The notes under the pieces: model-generated
What the model saw: only the letters and a program-made list of their open reading frames with translations
The model's database searches: none
What the model was told of the DNA's origin: nothing
Shown: positions 20,083 to 27,215 of the stretch, in pieces
How the letters are laid out: each line of letters begins with the position of its first letter
Numbering within the stretch: the stretch's first letter is position 1
NCBI GenBank assembly: GCA_016125265.1
Contig: WGMC01000013.1
Span: 124,001-188,000, forward strand
Length of the DNA stretch: 64,000 nucleotides
Direction of reading: 5' to 3'
Origin: Planctomycetaceae bacterium
GTDB taxonomy: Bacteria > Planctomycetota > UBA1135 > GCA-002686595
Translations under genes and position numbers: made by a program

Positions 20083-21612
20083 ATGGGAACCCAACTACCT
20101 CGCCAGCCCGGATACCGGGCCGTGTTCCCCCTGCTCGCCACCCTCACACTCGGGCTGTTGCTGGGCCTCGGCGCGGCGCAGTTCCTAGGGCCGGGGGGCT
20201 CCGTGCGCGAGCAACCCGAGGTGCTGGCCCGGGTCAGCGAACCGATGGACGCTCCCGCCGTGTCGACCCTGGCACCGCCGACGGCTGCCGCGGGTGTCGC
20301 GCGGCTCGCCCAGGAAACGGCGAGCGCGCGCGCGCCCGTCGCCGAGGTCGAAGGAGCCGGCAACACCGACGACGGCCTCGTGCGCCGGGTGCGGACCCTC
20401 GTTGCGCTGCCGGCTTTCGTGACGCACTACGGCGCGGACGCGGAAGCGCTGCTCGAGTTGGCGTTCGATCTCGAGTTGCGCCTCCACGGGGCCGCCCCGG
20501 CCGTGGCCCTGCTCGGCGCCGAGGACACCCCGTCCGCCCTGCTCCGGCGCGGCGCGGCGGCGCTCGAGGCCGAGGTTGGCATCGCGAGCGCGGCGCCGCT
20601 CTTGCGCCGACTGGTCGACCGCCAGGTCGAGGTTTGGTTGGGGCGCGGCTCGGACGGCGGGGAATCGCCGGGCGAAGCGGCGTGGGAACTGGACGCGGAC
20701 GCCGTGGCCTTCGAGTTCAGCCTGAGCGGCGGCATGGAAATGGTCTCCGAGATGGACATGTGGGGCATCGACTGGACGCGGTACGCCCAGGCGGATCCGG
20801 CCGGGGCGCTCGCACTCGCGCGCGAACTCTTCGCCCGCGCGGGCCCCGACACGCGCCACGATCTCGGAGCCCTGCTCGCCCAGCAGTTGCAGGCGATGGG
20901 GCTCGAGGGCGAAGCGGCGACCGTCGTCCAGTCGCTGCTCGCGGAGCAGCCCGATCGGGGGGACCTCCTGGCGCAGCTCGCGCAACTCGACCCCCGCGCG
21001 GCCGAAGCCCAGATCCGCAGTCGCCTGGCCGAAAGTGAACCCGGCGACGCGGAGCCGCTCCGCAGCATGTTGGCCGGGCTGCTCGCCCGCCAGGGACGCA
21101 CGTCGGAGGCGCTTGCGCTCGTGCGCGCGGGGTTGCCCGACGGGCTGGATCGGGAAGCGCTCGAGTGGGCCCTGGCGGAGAACGCCGAACTCGCGCGCGC
21201 GCTGTCGGTCGAAGAGATGCGGGAGTGGCTGGGGGCACCGCCGACGAGCCCCGCGCTCGTCCACCACATCGTCGAGCGCCACGTCGACGAGGGAGACTTC
21301 GACGCGGCCCTCGGCGCGTGGGGTGCGGTCGTCGATCGCATCACCGCGGGCCAGGATCCGGGCTGGCTCCCATCGTTGCCCGAGCGCTTGGCACAGGAGC
21401 GCGGCCCGGAGCTGCGCGCGCTCGCGCAGCGGCTCGAGGCCCTGCCGACGGAGAACGACGAGGTGCTCGGCGACCTGGGCGACCTCTGGGTGCTGCTAGG
21501 GGACCACGAGGCGGCGCTGCGCACCTACACGCGCGCCGCCAATCTCGATCCCACCGACAGCGAATGGACCAATGCCCTGCGCAACACTCGCGCCCGACTC
21601 CGGGGGCAGTGA
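20083..21612 (+). CDS. Unknown membrane-anchored TPR-type protein
   Basis: A 509-aa protein with one N-terminal hydrophobic segment (AVFPLLATLTLGLLLGLGAA, residues ~12-32) and a long helical region. The C-terminal end reads as a tetratricopeptide repeat (GDLWVLLGDHEAALRTYTRAANLDP), and earlier segments (residues ~270-420) look like degenerate helical repeats. Probably an envelope-anchored scaffold; no enzymatic motif. Starts 13 bases after dcd on the same strand. Confidence 0.7.
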   Translation: MGTQLPRQPGYRAVFPLLATLTLGLLLGLGAAQFLGPGGSVREQPEVLARVSEPMDAPAVSTLAPPTAAAGVARLAQETASARAPVAEVEGAGNTDDGLVRRVRTLVALPAFVTHYGADAEALLELAFDLELRLHGAAPAVALLGAEDTPSALLRRGAAALEAEVGIASAAPLLRRLVDRQVEVWLGRGSDGGESPGEAAWELDADAVAFEFSLSGGMEMVSEMDMWGIDWTRYAQADPAGALALARELFARAGPDTRHDLGALLAQQLQAMGLEGEAATVVQSLLAEQPDRGDLLAQLAQLDPRAAEAQIRSRLAESEPGDAEPLRSMLAGLLARQGRTSEALALVRAGLPDGLDREALEWALAENAELARALSVEEMREWLGAPPTSPALVHHIVERHVDEGDFDAALGAWGAVVDRITAGQDPGWLPSLPERLAQERGPELRALAQRLEALPTENDEVLGDLGDLWVLLGDHEAALRTYTRAANLDPTDSEWTNALRNTRARLRGQ

Positions 21613-21691
21613 GTCGAAGGGCGGTGCTGGCGAGCCGGGCCGCAGCGGCAGCGGGCGGGGCGGGAAGTGCTCCGACGATGGAAAGCGTCGA

Positions 21692-21817
21692 TCAGAAGCT
21701 GCCGTGGCGCGCGCGCTGGCGGGCGTTCGTCTTGCGGCCGCCCTTCGTCTTCTGGCGCGTGCGGTAGCCGGTCTTCTTGGAGTGCTTCTTGTTGGAGCTG
21801 CGGATGTTCGTCTTCAT
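21692..21817 (-). CDS. rpmH: Ribosomal protein bL34 (solitary)
   Basis: A 41-residue, extremely basic protein. The core TGYRTRQKTKGGRKTNARQRA aligns with the L34 consensus (HGFRARM.TK.GR.VLARRRA). The N-terminus MKTNIRSSNKKHSKK differs from the usual MKRTFQPS. ATG 21817; TAGACT at 21877-21882 is a possible -10. It is not followed by rnpA or near dnaA, the usual arrangement; downstream is a convergent TPR gene. Too short and charged to be a chance frame, but a related small basic protein is possible. Confidence 0.72.
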   Translation of the reverse strand: MKTNIRSSNKKHSKKTGYRTRQKTKGGRKTNARQRARHGSF

Positions 21818-21876
21818 GGCGGGCCCTGCCGGTCTTGGGCCCCAGGGTCGCGTCCAGCGGTCCCGGGGGGCCGAGA

Positions 21877-21882
21877 AGTCTA
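21877..21882 (-). promoter_or_regulatory. Candidate -10 hexamer for rpmH
   Basis: TAGACT on the minus strand in the context GCCGCTAGACTTCTC, about 60 bases before the rpmH start. The flanks match the sucC site. TGGCGC sits 17 bases further upstream. Confidence 0.35.
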
Positions 21883-21990
21883 GCGGCGCCCCCCCACTGG
21901 CGCCACGGGCAAGGGGGGAGGTTCCCCGTGTGCGCCCCCAACGGACGGCGGGCTTCACCTACGGAACGGCGTCTCCAGCCTCCAGCGACG

Positions 21991-22199
21991 CCCCGCTGGG
22001 TGCGCGGGCCTCCTGGCCCGCCTTGGAGCGATCCCGACCGTGGCCTGGCCTCGCCCCACTTCCCAAGGCGGGCCTGGAGGCCCGCGCACCCAGCGGGACA
22101 TCGCTGCGCGACACCAACGTCGTTGCGTAGTTGGAAGGTCGCGAGCGGGCCCGCGCACCCAGCGGGGCATCGCTGCGCGACACCAACGTCGTTGCGTAG
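21991..22199. repeat. Inverted plus direct repeat cluster
   Basis: Left arm 21991-22024 and right arm 22065-22098 form a nearly perfect ~34-bp inverted repeat around a 40-base loop; the arms contain GGGTGCGCGGGCC and GGCCCGCGCACCC. The right arm runs into a 50-bp unit (22081-22130), repeated directly at 22150-22199 with a single mismatch; its distal part contains ctgcgcgacaccaacg. The left-arm sequence recurs at 44045-44076. Between the rpmH promoter and the fumC 3' end, non-coding. Confidence 0.85.
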
Positions 22200-22223
22200 G
22201 TGGACTTGAAAGGAGCCGCGGCC

Positions 22224-23636
22224 CTACGAAGCGCCGTCGGGGCGCGGGCCCACCATCGACGAGGGATCCACGGCGGCGTCGAAGGCCTCGCCCGTCATCA
22301 GTTTGAGGGCCACGACCGCCTCGCGCAGCGTCGTGTTGTCCTGGTAGGCCTTCTTCGCGACCTTGGCGGCGTTGTCGTAGCCGATGTGACGGTTCAGCGC
22401 CGTGACCAGCATCAGGCTCTGGCGCATCAACGTGTCGACCCGCGCCTCGTCGAGCTCCAGCCCCGCGATGCAGTTCTCGCGGAACGAGTCGCACGCGTCC
22501 GCGAGCAGGGACGCCGATTCGAGCACGTTGTGCACGATCACGGGCTTGAACACGTTGAGTTCGAAGTTGCCCTGGCTGCCCGCGAACGCCACCGCGGCGT
22601 CGTTGCCAAAGACCTGCACACACACCATCGTCAACGCCTCGCACTGGGTCGGGTTGACCTTGCCCGGCATGATGGAGCTGCCCGGCTCGTTCTCGGGCAG
22701 TTTCAGCTCGCCCAACCCGCAGCGCGGCCCCGAGCCCAGCCAGCGGATGTCGTTGGCGATCTTCATCAGCGCGACCGCGGCCTGGCGCAGCGCGCCGGAA
22801 AGTCCGACGAGCGCATCGTGGCAAGCGAGGGCCTGGAACTTGTTCGGCGCGCTCTTGAACGGCAAACCCGTCAACTCGGCGATGCGCCGCGCGGAGAGCT
22901 GCGCGTAGGCCGGGTGGGTGTTGAGGCCCGTGCCGACGGCCGTGCCGCCGAGGGCCAGTTCGAGCACCGGCTCCGCGGACCGCGACACCGCGGCCTGGGC
23001 GTCGAGCAACTGCCGCACGTAGCCTGAGAACTCCTGCCCCACCGTCAGCGGGGTCGCGTCCTGCAGGTGCGTGCGGCCGATCTTGACGACCTGCGACCAC
23101 GCTTCGGACTTCTTCTGGAACTCGGCGCAGAGCTGCTCGAGCGCGGGCAACAGGCGCTCGTGCACCGTTTCGGCCGCGGCCACGTGCATCGCGGTCGGGA
23201 ACACGTCGTTCGAGCTCTGGGACCGGTTGACGTGGTCGTTGGGGTGGATCGGCGACTTCGACCCCATCTCGCCGCCGAGGATCGCGATCGCGCGGTTCGA
23301 GATCACCTCGTTGGCATTCATGTTCGTCTGGGTGCCCGAACCGGTCTGCCACACGACGAGCGGGAAGTGCTCGTCCCAGCGGCCCTCGACCACCTCTTGC
23401 GCGGCCGTCAGCAGCGCCTCCTGTTGGTTCGCGTCCAACATGGAGAGCTCGCCCAACTCGATGTTCGCCTTCGCTGCGCACAACTTCACGATGCCGAGGG
23501 CGCGGATGAAACTGCGTGTGAAACGCTGGCCCCCGATCTTGAAGTTTTGGCGCGAGCGCTCGGTCTGGGCGCCCCACAGGCGGTCGCCTTGCACTTCGAT
23601 CTTGCCAAACGAGTCGGATTCGGTGCGGTGCGTCAT
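22224..23636 (-). CDS. fumC: Fumarate hydratase class II
   Basis: Iron-independent fumarase interconverting fumarate and L-malate (470 aa; E. coli FumC is 467). ATG 23636 gives [15 protein letters not shown]. Conserved parts are [16 protein letters not shown], the [19 protein letters not shown] active-site histidine region, [12 protein letters not shown], and the signature [16 protein letters not shown] with the catalytic serine loop. It follows mdh by about 50 bases on the same strand, so malate formation and oxidation are encoded together. Confidence 0.96.
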   Translation of the reverse strand: MTHRTESDSFGKIEVQGDRLWGAQTERSRQNFKIGGQRFTRSFIRALGIVKLCAAKANIELGELSMLDANQQEALLTAAQEVVEGRWDEHFPLVVWQTGSGTQTNMNANEVISNRAIAILGGEMGSKSPIHPNDHVNRSQSSNDVFPTAMHVAAAETVHERLLPALEQLCAEFQKKSEAWSQVVKIGRTHLQDATPLTVGQEFSGYVRQLLDAQAAVSRSAEPVLELALGGTAVGTGLNTHPAYAQLSARRIAELTGLPFKSAPNKFQALACHDALVGLSGALRQAAVALMKIANDIRWLGSGPRCGLGELKLPENEPGSSIMPGKVNPTQCEALTMVCVQVFGNDAAVAFAGSQGNFELNVFKPVIVHNVLESASLLADACDSFRENCIAGLELDEARVDTLMRQSLMLVTALNRHIGYDNAAKVAKKAYQDNTTLREAVVALKLMTGEAFDAAVDPSSMVGPRPDGAS

Positions 23637-23685
23637 GGATGCAATCTTCGGGGGGGCGCGATGGGTTCGAGCGAGGCGGCGGCGC

Positions 23686-24636
23686 TCACCAGAGCCCGCG
23701 TTCGCGCAGGGCTTCGATGTCGCGCTGCACTTCGCCAGCGGTTTTGTTGAGGCCAATGCGGGCCTCGGTGTCGAGCGGCAGTTCGACGATGCGTTCGACG
23801 CCGTTGCGGCCGAGCACACAGGGCACGCCAATGGGCAGGCCCTCGATGCCGTACTCGCCGTTGAGCTCCACGGTGCACGGAATCAGGCGGCGTTGGTCCA
23901 AGAGGATCGACGCGGCCATCTGCACGGCACCCGCGGCGGGCGCGAAGAATGCGCTGCCCGTTTCGAGCAGCTTGACGATCTCGGCGCCGCCGTGGCGCGT
24001 GCGGTCCACCAGGGCTTCGAGTGGCCCCGCGCCGAGGAGTTGGCGCACCGGCACACCCGCCACCGTGGTCGCCGCGGGCAGGGGCACCATCGAATCGCCG
24101 TGCGCGCCGAGGACCATCGCGTCCACGTCCTGCACGCTCGTGCCGGTCGCTTCCGCCACGAAACACGAAAAGCGCGCCGCGTCGAGGGCCCCCGCCATGC
24201 CGATCACGCGCTTCGCGGGGAACGCGAGTTTGCGCCGCATCAGACCCAACATGGAGTCGAGCGGGTTCGTGACGACGATCACGATCGCCTCGGGCGAGTT
24301 GCGCCGCAGCCACTCCGCGACCTGGATCACGATGCGGCCGTTGACCTCGAGCAAGTCGGAGCGGCTCATGCCCGGCTTGCGCGGGCGGCCCGCGGTGACG
24401 ATCACCAGGTCCGAGTCCGCGGCCAGATCGGGGTCGCCGCCGCCCACGAGGCGCGCGCCAAAACCCTCGATGGCGCCGGCCTGGGCCAGGTCGAGGGCGA
24501 TGCCCTTCGCGCGCCCGGCCTGCACGTCGAGCAGCACCAACTCCTCGGCCAGCTCCAGTTGGGCCGCCCGGTGGGCACAGGTCATGCCGACGTAGCCGGC
24601 GCCGACGATCGTGACTTTGCGCGGGGCTCGGCTCAT
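23686..24636 (-). CDS. mdh: Malate dehydrogenase (LDH-like type)
   Basis: NAD-dependent malate/oxaloacetate interconversion (316 aa). Rossmann start [15 protein letters not shown], acidic NAD-binding end VLLDV, then [16 protein letters not shown]. In that loop the residue pair Arg-Lys, rather than Gln-Lys, indicates malate rather than lactate specificity. VTNPLD and [10 protein letters not shown] (catalytic histidine) are present. ATG 24636. Upstream is a reasonable promoter at 24707-24735 (TTGAGG, 17 bases, TACCCT). Confidence 0.94.
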   Translation of the reverse strand: MSRAPRKVTIVGAGYVGMTCAHRAAQLELAEELVLLDVQAGRAKGIALDLAQAGAIEGFGARLVGGGDPDLAADSDLVIVTAGRPRKPGMSRSDLLEVNGRIVIQVAEWLRRNSPEAIVIVVTNPLDSMLGLMRRKLAFPAKRVIGMAGALDAARFSCFVAEATGTSVQDVDAMVLGAHGDSMVPLPAATTVAGVPVRQLLGAGPLEALVDRTRHGGAEIVKLLETGSAFFAPAAGAVQMAASILLDQRRLIPCTVELNGEYGIEGLPIGVPCVLGRNGVERIVELPLDTEARIGLNKTAGEVQRDIEALRERGLW

Positions 24637-24706
24637 GGGGGGGTGTGCCGCGGTAGCTGGGGGGAGCGGCGCCAGGGGCGGGCCGCGGGGTCTCCGAGGG
24701 CGAAGG

Positions 24707-24735
24707 AGGGTAGCGCCGCCCCCGGCGGGCCTCAA
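24707..24735 (-). promoter_or_regulatory. Probable promoter of mdh-fumC
   Basis: On the minus strand, TTGAGG (24735-24730), a 17-base spacer, then TACCCT (24712-24707), about 70 bases before the mdh ATG. Spacing is ideal for a sigma-70-type promoter. Confidence 0.5.
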
Positions 24736-24841
24736 GCGGACCGGCGCCGGCCCGGGAGCGCGCCGTGGCGCACCGCCCGGCACGGTTGGGGGCGCTCCAC
24801 CGCGGTGCCTGGCTGACCCGAAGGACCGGCTCCCGCGCGGG

Positions 24842-25969
24842 TCACGGGCCGGTGGCCACGCCCCCGCTGCGTTTCCACCAGTTGCGCCACTCGTTGACCT
24901 GGCGCGTGCGCTCCGCCGGCGAGCCGTTGGGGTCGAACGGGATGTTGCGCCCTGTGATCGTGCGCAGGGCGAGCAACACCGCCTCGCGCATGCTGGGATC
25001 CGCGTCTTCGAGGGCCTCGATCAGGGCCGGCGCCGCCGAAGTGGCGCCGAGCTTGCCGAGCACACGCGCCGCGGCCATGCGCACGAAGAGGTCGGGATCG
25101 ACGAGCAGCGCCGTCACGTGTTCCGCCGCCGCCGCGTCGCCCAACTGGCCCAGGGTTTCCAGGGCAGCCCAGCGCTCGTTCGGGTCCTCGGCCGTCAAGC
25201 CGCGCAGTTGCGCCACGTAGGCGGGCGGCTCGTTGGAAGTCTCCTCCGCGGGCGCCTCTGCGGCGCCGATGCGCGGCAAGGTCTCGTAGAACGCGCTGAG
25301 CAAGACGTGCAGGTCCTCCTGCAGTTGGCCGACGCGGCTCTCCAACTCGACGAACGCGGGCTCGGGCGCCTTCTGCTCGGCCGCCAGGCGTTGTTCCAAT
25401 CGGGGCAGTTCCTCCGCGAGCGCCGCGAACTCCGCCGACAACCCGTCGACACGCGCGACGAGTTGCCGGATGCGGACGTCGGCCTCGGCCGTACGCATCG
25501 CTTGGCCTTCGCGCAGGAGCGCCACTTCTTCCGCCAGCGATTGCACACGCTCCGACGTCTCGCGTCGATCCATCGCGCGTTCCCGCTCCGCGGCCGCGGA
25601 TACCCAACCCTGGCGCTCGGCCGCCGCCGCGGCGTTGCGATCGAGTTCCTGCCGCGTGAGGTACGCCACCGCGGCCACACCGACCAGCGCGACGGCTGCG
25701 AGCACCGTGGCGACACCGCCTTCTCCGCGGGGTGAGGCCGCGGCACCCACCGCGGACGTCGCGCCCGCCGACGCGCCTGTGGATCCCCCGGACTGGGCCG
25801 CGCCGACCGCGGACGCCAAGTCGCCGTCCGCCCCGTGAGGCCGGGTCGCGCTCATGGCCAGGTCGCACGAGGCGCACACCACACGCCCCTTCCGCTCGAA
25901 CGCGCGGCCCGTGGAGAGGTCGGAGACGGGCACCGACTCGTTGCAAATGTCGCAGAAGCGGATTTCCAT
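24842..25969 (-). CDS. Zinc-ribbon, membrane-anchored coiled-coil protein with HEAT repeats
   Basis: Unrecognised architecture, 375 aa from ATG 25969. Order: N-terminal CxxC pair (RFCDIC, then VCASC, residues ~5-35) forming a zinc ribbon; Ala/Gly/Ser-rich linker; one membrane span (VATVLAAVALVGVAAVAYL, ~85-105); coiled coil (~110-240, heptads with LAEEVALLREG and LPRLEQRLAAEQ); then C-terminal HEAT-like repeats (WAALETLGQLGDAAAAEHV and VRMAAARVLGKLG). A longer in-frame start at 26053 is rejected, because it would precede the zinc ribbon with Pro-rich sequence. Probably a scaffold; no enzymatic motif. Confidence 0.72.
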   Translation of the reverse strand: MEIRFCDICNESVPVSDLSTGRAFERKGRVVCASCDLAMSATRPHGADGDLASAVGAAQSGGSTGASAGATSAVGAAASPRGEGGVATVLAAVALVGVAAVAYLTRQELDRNAAAAAERQGWVSAAAERERAMDRRETSERVQSLAEEVALLREGQAMRTAEADVRIRQLVARVDGLSAEFAALAEELPRLEQRLAAEQKAPEPAFVELESRVGQLQEDLHVLLSAFYETLPRIGAAEAPAEETSNEPPAYVAQLRGLTAEDPNERWAALETLGQLGDAAAAEHVTALLVDPDLFVRMAAARVLGKLGATSAAPALIEALEDADPSMREAVLLALRTITGRNIPFDPNGSPAERTRQVNEWRNWWKRSGGVATGP

Positions 25970-26034
25970 GGGAGCGGGGCGGGGAACCGGGCATCGCGGC
26001 GCATCCCGCCGTTTGGGGGGCTCCCCTGGTCCCC

Positions 26035-26040
26035 ACACTA
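26035..26040 (-). promoter_or_regulatory. Candidate -10 hexamer for the zinc-ribbon/HEAT gene
   Basis: TAGTGT on the minus strand (context GGGCTAGTGTGGGG), 66 bases before ATG 25969. No -35 seen. Confidence 0.25.
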
Positions 26041-26106
26041 GCCCAGGGCGCACCGGGAGCTACAGGGCACTTCCACCGGGGATGGATCCGGGACGCCCCC
26101 GGGGCG

Positions 26107-26112
26107 TAGGCT
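26107..26112 (+). promoter_or_regulatory. Candidate -10 immediately before a GTG start
   Basis: TAGGCT in GGCGTAGGCTCTGCCC. It ends six bases before the GTG at 26119, so a transcript from it would start at or next to the start codon (leaderless). Confidence 0.4.
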
Positions 26113-26118
26113 CTGCCC

Positions 26119-26526
26119 GTGGCACCGGACCCCCTCGACCTCAGCGCGCCCGCCCAGGCCCGCGCCGAGCTGCTGGGCCTCGAGTTCCTGGCGGACTTCT
26201 TCGGCCACGCGGCAGAGCGGCGGCCCCTCGACCTCGATTCGCTCAGCGAGCTGGCGCAGATCCTCACGCTGCTGGGGCGCCACCCGGAGGCCCTGCGGCG
26301 CGACCGGGAGCTGGTGCGCCAACTGCCCGAGGACCCGACCGCCCACTACAACCTGGCTTGTTCGCTGGCGCTCGTGGGCCACGGTTCCGAGGCGCTGGAC
26401 GCGCTCGAGCGCGCGGTCGAGTTGGGGTACGACGACGGCACCCACCTGCTCGAGGACGAGGACCTCGCAACACTGCGCCACGAGGGACGTTTCCGCGAGC
26501 TTTTGGCGCGTCTGGGCGCGCCGTAG
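26119..26526 (+). CDS. Small TPR-repeat protein
   Basis: 135-aa soluble protein. Helical pairs typical of tetratricopeptide repeats: LAQILTLLGRHPEALRRDRELV (about residues 45-65), then DPTAHYNLACSLALVGHGSEALDALERAVELGY. The rest ends in short acidic helices. No export signal and no Shine-Dalgarno sequence; the -10-like TAGGCT directly upstream suggests a leaderless mRNA. Likely a protein-protein adaptor. Confidence 0.72.
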   Translation: MAPDPLDLSAPAQARAELLGLEFLADFFGHAAERRPLDLDSLSELAQILTLLGRHPEALRRDRELVRQLPEDPTAHYNLACSLALVGHGSEALDALERAVELGYDDGTHLLEDEDLATLRHEGRFRELLARLGAP

Positions 26527-26547
26527 CGGCGGCGCCCCGCGCAAGGC

Positions 26548-27165
26548 TCAGTTGCCCGCGCGGATCGGATCGCCCGTGCGCGCCAGCCACCAGCGCTTCC
26601 AGCGCTCCAAACTCTTCTCGCGTTCGTCGTCGGTGCCGCGCGGATCGAAGCCGTGGCGCTCGCCCGTCGCTTCTTCCAGCGCTTGGATCGACAGCGCCCG
26701 GGTGTACACACGTTCGTCCATCAGACCCTCGACCAGCACCGGAACGTCGGTCCAATCGCCGAGGCGCAGCAGGGTGCGCGCGCGCTCGAGGCGCAGGTCG
26801 ATGCCGCGGTCCGCAGCGCCCGGATCGGCGGCGCGGATCGGTTCCACCAGGCGGCGGTCGCCCGTCGCACCGAGGGCCGAAAGGGCCGCCGCCGCCACGT
26901 CGTCGCGCGGGTCCGCGGAGAGCGCGAGAAGGGTCTCGTAGGCCGGCTCGCCGACGGCGGCAAACCAGCGGATCTGTTCGATGCGCTCCAGGCCGCGGGT
27001 CCACGGCAGGCGCGCGGCTTCGTCCACCATCTGCTGCTCGAGCAGCGGCGACGGTGTGAGCCAAGCGCCCGGTTTGGGCTCGCTCTCCTTGGCGTCGCGC
27101 GTGGAGCTGCAGGCGGCCGCGAGGGCCAGGATCAGGGTCAGGGTGAGTCGGGACGTGCAACGCAT
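26548..27165 (-). CDS. Predicted lipoprotein with HEAT-like repeats
   Basis: 205 aa from ATG 27165, chosen for its strong GGAGGAGA ribosome-binding site about 8 bases upstream and because it puts a clean lipobox (LALAAAC, Cys ~20) after a short basic n-region. The mature part has helical repeats typical of HEAT or Armadillo proteins (DDVAAAALSALGATGDRRLV and LRLGDWTDVPVLVEGL). The C-terminus (residues ~175-205) resembles the KSLERWKRWW tail seen in other planctomycete HEAT proteins, and the HEAT protein at 24842 ends in a similar EWRNWWKR. Third in the mnmA-vWA cluster. Confidence 0.72.
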   Translation of the reverse strand: MRCTSRLTLTLILALAAACSSTRDAKESEPKPGAWLTPSPLLEQQMVDEAARLPWTRGLERIEQIRWFAAVGEPAYETLLALSADPRDDVAAAALSALGATGDRRLVEPIRAADPGAADRGIDLRLERARTLLRLGDWTDVPVLVEGLMDERVYTRALSIQALEEATGERHGFDPRGTDDEREKSLERWKRWWLARTGDPIRAGN

Positions 27166-27215
27166 GGTGAATCTCCTCCGGATGGCTTGGGGGCGCGAGG
27201 GCCCCTGCCGAAGGC

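Noticed and set aside
22081-22199. CRISPR-like direct repeats
   Set aside because: Only two 50-bp units with a 19-base gap, no spacer series and no cas genes; part of the palindromic repeat cluster.
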